DNA of 8,017 bases from Fermentibacter sp964564435 (GTDB lineage Bacteria > Fermentibacterota > Fermentibacteria > Fermentibacterales > Fermentibacteraceae): assembly GCA_964564435.1 (NCBI GenBank), contig CAZMAT010000033.1, positions 1-8,017 of the forward strand, written 5' to 3'. The position numbers were made by a program, and so were the translations under genes. Of the stretch, positions 6,346 through 8,017 are shown in pieces. The notes under the pieces are model-generated. The model was not told the origin of the DNA. It worked only from the letters and a program-made list of their open reading frames with translations, and made no database searches. Position 1 is the first letter of the stretch; every line of letters begins with the position of its first letter.

Positions 6346-6927
6346 CTACGGCTCGCTGATCGACGCCTCGGTCAGGCTGATCCAGCCCGCAGGGGAGTCA
6401 GGGGCGGGCCCCTCCGACGGATCGATCTCCAGCCAGTCGCCCTCCTGCGATACGATGGCCGCAGCACTTCCCCCGGGCAGCTGGCCGAGCACGGAGGAGA
6501 GCGGGTCGGGCTCCGAATGGACATCCACCGGCTCGAACGTCATGACATACCGGATACCCGCCCTGGGCCCCCAGACGACATCCAGCATCGACGGGTCGCC
6601 GATCACGGTGTACGACCAGCCCGGCTGTATCCAGCGGTATCTGAAGCTGCCGGAGTTGCCGGCCTGGGCCACGCCCGGGTCGAAGCCGAGCCATCCGTCC
6701 CGGGTCGTCACTTCGATCACCGCGCTGTCTCCCGGAGCAAGCACTCCCCAGCGGCCGTCCGCGGCATCGGGTCTCGAGCGGACCGTGATGGAGTCTTCAG
6801 CCACTACAATGACTGTCTGTTCCGATACTGGCACCACGCCAATTGGGGGGGCGACCAGGGAACCCGTGGCGCACCGCAGGAGCATGACGATCAGGAAGAC
6901 AAACCCTGTCGGCATGGTGTAGGACAT
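6346..6927 (-). CDS. Exported or membrane-anchored protein with two SH3b-like domains
   Basis: This is a 193-residue protein with a hydrophobic N-terminus (residues 7-18, TGFVFLIVMLLR). That is either a signal peptide or an anchor. Cys19 follows MLLR, but Arg just before it breaks the lipobox consensus, so lipidation is doubtful. Residues about 38-101 form one bacterial SH3-like unit (ITVRSRPDA, VLAPGDSAVIEV, DGWLGFDPG, RYRWI). Residues about 128-185 form a second, more diverged one (VDVHSEPDPLSSVLGQLPGG, EGDWLEIDP, AGWISL). SH3b domains commonly bind cell-wall peptides or other envelope targets, so an envelope role is likely. No catalytic domain is present. The ATG at 6925-6927 has AGGAGG 9 bases upstream. 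It lies 118 bases downstream of the YaiI gene on the same strand. Confidence 0.78.
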   Translation of the reverse strand: MSYTMPTGFVFLIVMLLRCATGSLVAPPIGVVPVSEQTVIVVAEDSITVRSRPDAADGRWGVLAPGDSAVIEVTTRDGWLGFDPGVAQAGNSGSFRYRWIQPGWSYTVIGDPSMLDVVWGPRAGIRYVMTFEPVDVHSEPDPLSSVLGQLPGGSAAAIVSQEGDWLEIDPSEGPAPDSPAGWISLTEASISEP

Positions 6928-7045
6928 CTCGCGACACCTCCTGGAATGATGTCATCGGAAAACCGGTCTTTGCCGCCGATCCCGGAAGGATCCGCCCCGG
7001 TATGACCTCCGTCCGCATCTGCGGGTGATCCGTAGTGGCGCCCTT

Positions 7046-7519
7046 CTACTTCGCGGAAGGCGGAACGCCGTTCGTTCGCCTGATCCGGACGATCATCTTG
7101 TCCAGCTCCTGCAGGAAGCGAGAGCGGTCGGCCTTCGCGAAGGGGGCGGGGCCCCGGGTCATCATCCCCTCCTCCCTCAGGTCGTGCAGCAGGTCGCGGA
7201 CGGCGAGGACACTTCCGATGTTGTCCTCGGTGAAGGGGCGGCCGGTGTTGCCCAGCACCTTCGCGCCCTTGTGCAGACACCTCCAGGCCAGCGGGATGTC
7301 GCCCGTGATCACGATGTCTCCATCGCCTGCGTGTTCCGCTATCCAGTCGTCGACGACGTCTGCGCCGCTCTCGACCACGACCAGCCTCACCCATGACGAG
7401 TCGGGCGAGCGCATCCACTGGTTCGACACGAGTATGACCTCGAGGCCGTAGCGTTTCGCCACGGCGTAGATCTCCTGCTTCACAGGGCAGGCATCCGCAT
7501 CAATGTAGATATCGAGCAA
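7046..7519 (-). CDS. yaiI: YaiI/YqxD family protein (UPF0178, DUF188)
   Basis: This 157-residue protein matches the widespread YaiI/YqxD (UPF0178) family along its whole length. The N-terminus has the conserved IYIDADACPVK. Then come VSNQW, GADVVDDWIAEHAGDGDIVITGDIPLAWRCL, the block KGAKVLGNTGRPFTEDNIG, and C-terminal TRGPAPFAKADRSRFLQELDKMI. The fold is related to PIN-like nucleases, and the clustered aspartates (D7, D9 and the ITGD motif) could bind a metal, but no biochemical role is settled. It is probably cytoplasmic. Translation appears to start at a TTG (7517-7519): the conserved N-terminus begins exactly there, and AGGAAGGA lies about 5 bases upstream. The length is normal for the family. 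The SH3b gene follows on the same strand; no functional link is apparent. Confidence 0.95.
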   Translation of the reverse strand: MLDIYIDADACPVKQEIYAVAKRYGLEVILVSNQWMRSPDSSWVRLVVVESGADVVDDWIAEHAGDGDIVITGDIPLAWRCLHKGAKVLGNTGRPFTEDNIGSVLAVRDLLHDLREEGMMTRGPAPFAKADRSRFLQELDKMIVRIRRTNGVPPSAK

Positions 7520-7555
7520 GACGATCCTTCCTGGTTCCGCGCAACATGATCGAAC

Positions 7556-7591
7556 CCGCCGGGTAGGGCTCCTCGGGCTTGCGCCCGGCGG
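7556..7591 (-). terminator. Possible terminator or attenuator: competing hairpins
   Basis: Arms CCGCCGGG (7556-7563) and CCCGGCGG (7584-7591) form a perfect 8-bp inverted repeat about 21 bases downstream of the stop of the rightmost minus-strand gene and upstream of the YaiI start. Read on the minus strand, one arm also belongs to a smaller hairpin, CGGGC-GCAA-GCCCG (7574-7587), closed by a GNRA-type tetraloop. The two structures exclude each other. There is no U-run after the large stem, so intrinsic termination would be weak. Confidence 0.35.
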
Positions 7592-7612
7592 CTTCCTCGG
7601 ACTCGACCACTG

Positions 7613-8017
7613 TCAGTCAGCCCGTCCGGCCTGCCTCCAGATGCCGTCGGCAGCCAGGCGGAGGCTCCCCGGGCTCGATGTACATTCATCCCTGTCCTCA
7701 TAGGATGTGTGAACATCGAAGAGTATCAGGCTGTCGCCAGCCCACCTGGCGCAGACAGGCCCCCAGGGCTCCTGACTGTACTGGAACTCCAGCACGAGGC
7801 TGTCAGGGTCCACCCGCCAGATCTGAAGGGAGTTCCGGAGCGTGCCTAGCAGAATGTCCTCCTCGGTGCAGAGCAGGCGGTGGCCGTCAGAACTCGGCTC
7901 CGGCAACGAGACGGCAAGGGCGGTCCGGCCGTTCGTGCAGTTCACCAGATGGATGACCTGATCCTCGAGGAAGATCTCGCTGACCCGACCCTCCTCGTCG
8001 GCGTTGTACTTGACGAT
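7613..8017 (-). CDS. C-terminal part of a hypothetical protein, perhaps beta-propeller-like (5' end outside window)
   Basis: The frame is open from the right edge to a TGA at 7613-7615 and gives 134 residues. The gene therefore begins beyond the window. An in-frame GTG at 7943-7945 is not needed as a start, because the sequence upstream of it (IVKYNADEEGRVSEIFLED) is equally protein-like. The visible part shows repeating strand-turn patterns such as EDILLGTLRNSLQIWRVDPDSLVLEFQYS and WGPVCARWAGDSLILFDVHTS. These resemble blades of a WD/YncE-like propeller, but no diagnostic repeat is clear. The final 30 residues look irregular. The function is unknown, and export cannot be judged without the N-terminus. 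A possible terminator follows at 7556-7591. Confidence 0.65.
   Translation of the reverse strand: MVKYNADEEGRVSEIFLEDQVIHLVNCTNGRTALAVSLPEPSSDGHRLLCTEEDILLGTLRNSLQIWRVDPDSLVLEFQYSQEPWGPVCARWAGDSLILFDVHTSYEDRDECTSSPGSLRLAADGIWRQAGRAD

Noticed and set aside
6960..6985. Weak hairpin followed by TTTT on the minus strand after the yaiI gene.
   Set aside because: Only three or four pairs can form before the T-run; not convincing as a terminator.

Overview
The window comes from a GC-rich bacterial chromosome. It holds ten protein genes (eight complete, one cut by each window edge) and no RNA gene, insertion sequence, CRISPR array or phage gene that I can recognise. The organism is probably an uncultured member of the FCB superphylum or a nearby candidate phylum. 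This is inferred from the large secreted FG-GAP protein, whose C-terminal domain is of the FlgD-Ig / Por-secretion-tail type (PNP, then DISGRLV, then LTPGVYF), together with other short secreted proteins of unknown function. Strong GGAGG-type ribosome binding sites precede most genes.

Layout, left to right. Positions 3-263 (+) are the 3' end of a Cys-rich gene. It converges, with an 8-base gap, on a DUF3795 gene (272-718, -). Next come three minus-strand genes for surface or envelope proteins: the FG-GAP propeller protein (815-2641), a secreted protein of unknown function (2780-3469), and a single-pass membrane protein (3724-4215). A voltage-gated ion channel (4270-5130, -) and a MazG-like nucleotide pyrophosphohydrolase (5272-5655, -) follow. 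A 258-base divergent region separates the latter from the only complete plus-strand gene, a split-barrel flavin-binding protein (5914-6324). On the right are a two-domain SH3b envelope protein (6346-6927, -), a YaiI/YqxD-family protein (7046-7519, -), and the 3' end of a propeller-like gene (7613-8017, -).

The genes do not form one pathway. The region reads as housekeeping or accessory genes (nucleotide clean-up, flavoprotein, YaiI) mixed with envelope and secreted proteins, most of them transcribed leftward.

The most unusual item is the ion channel. Its voltage sensor, pore helices and S6 segment look normal, but the K+ filter signature TTVGYGD is replaced in frame by TSADPAG, with no change in length and no nearby frame that restores GYG. 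Secondary points of interest are two 12-bp perfect palindromes just upstream of the secreted-protein gene, a 69-base imperfect hairpin in the divergent leader region, and a pair of competing hairpins (one with a GCAA tetraloop) between the last two genes. I did not find a clear multi-gene novel system.
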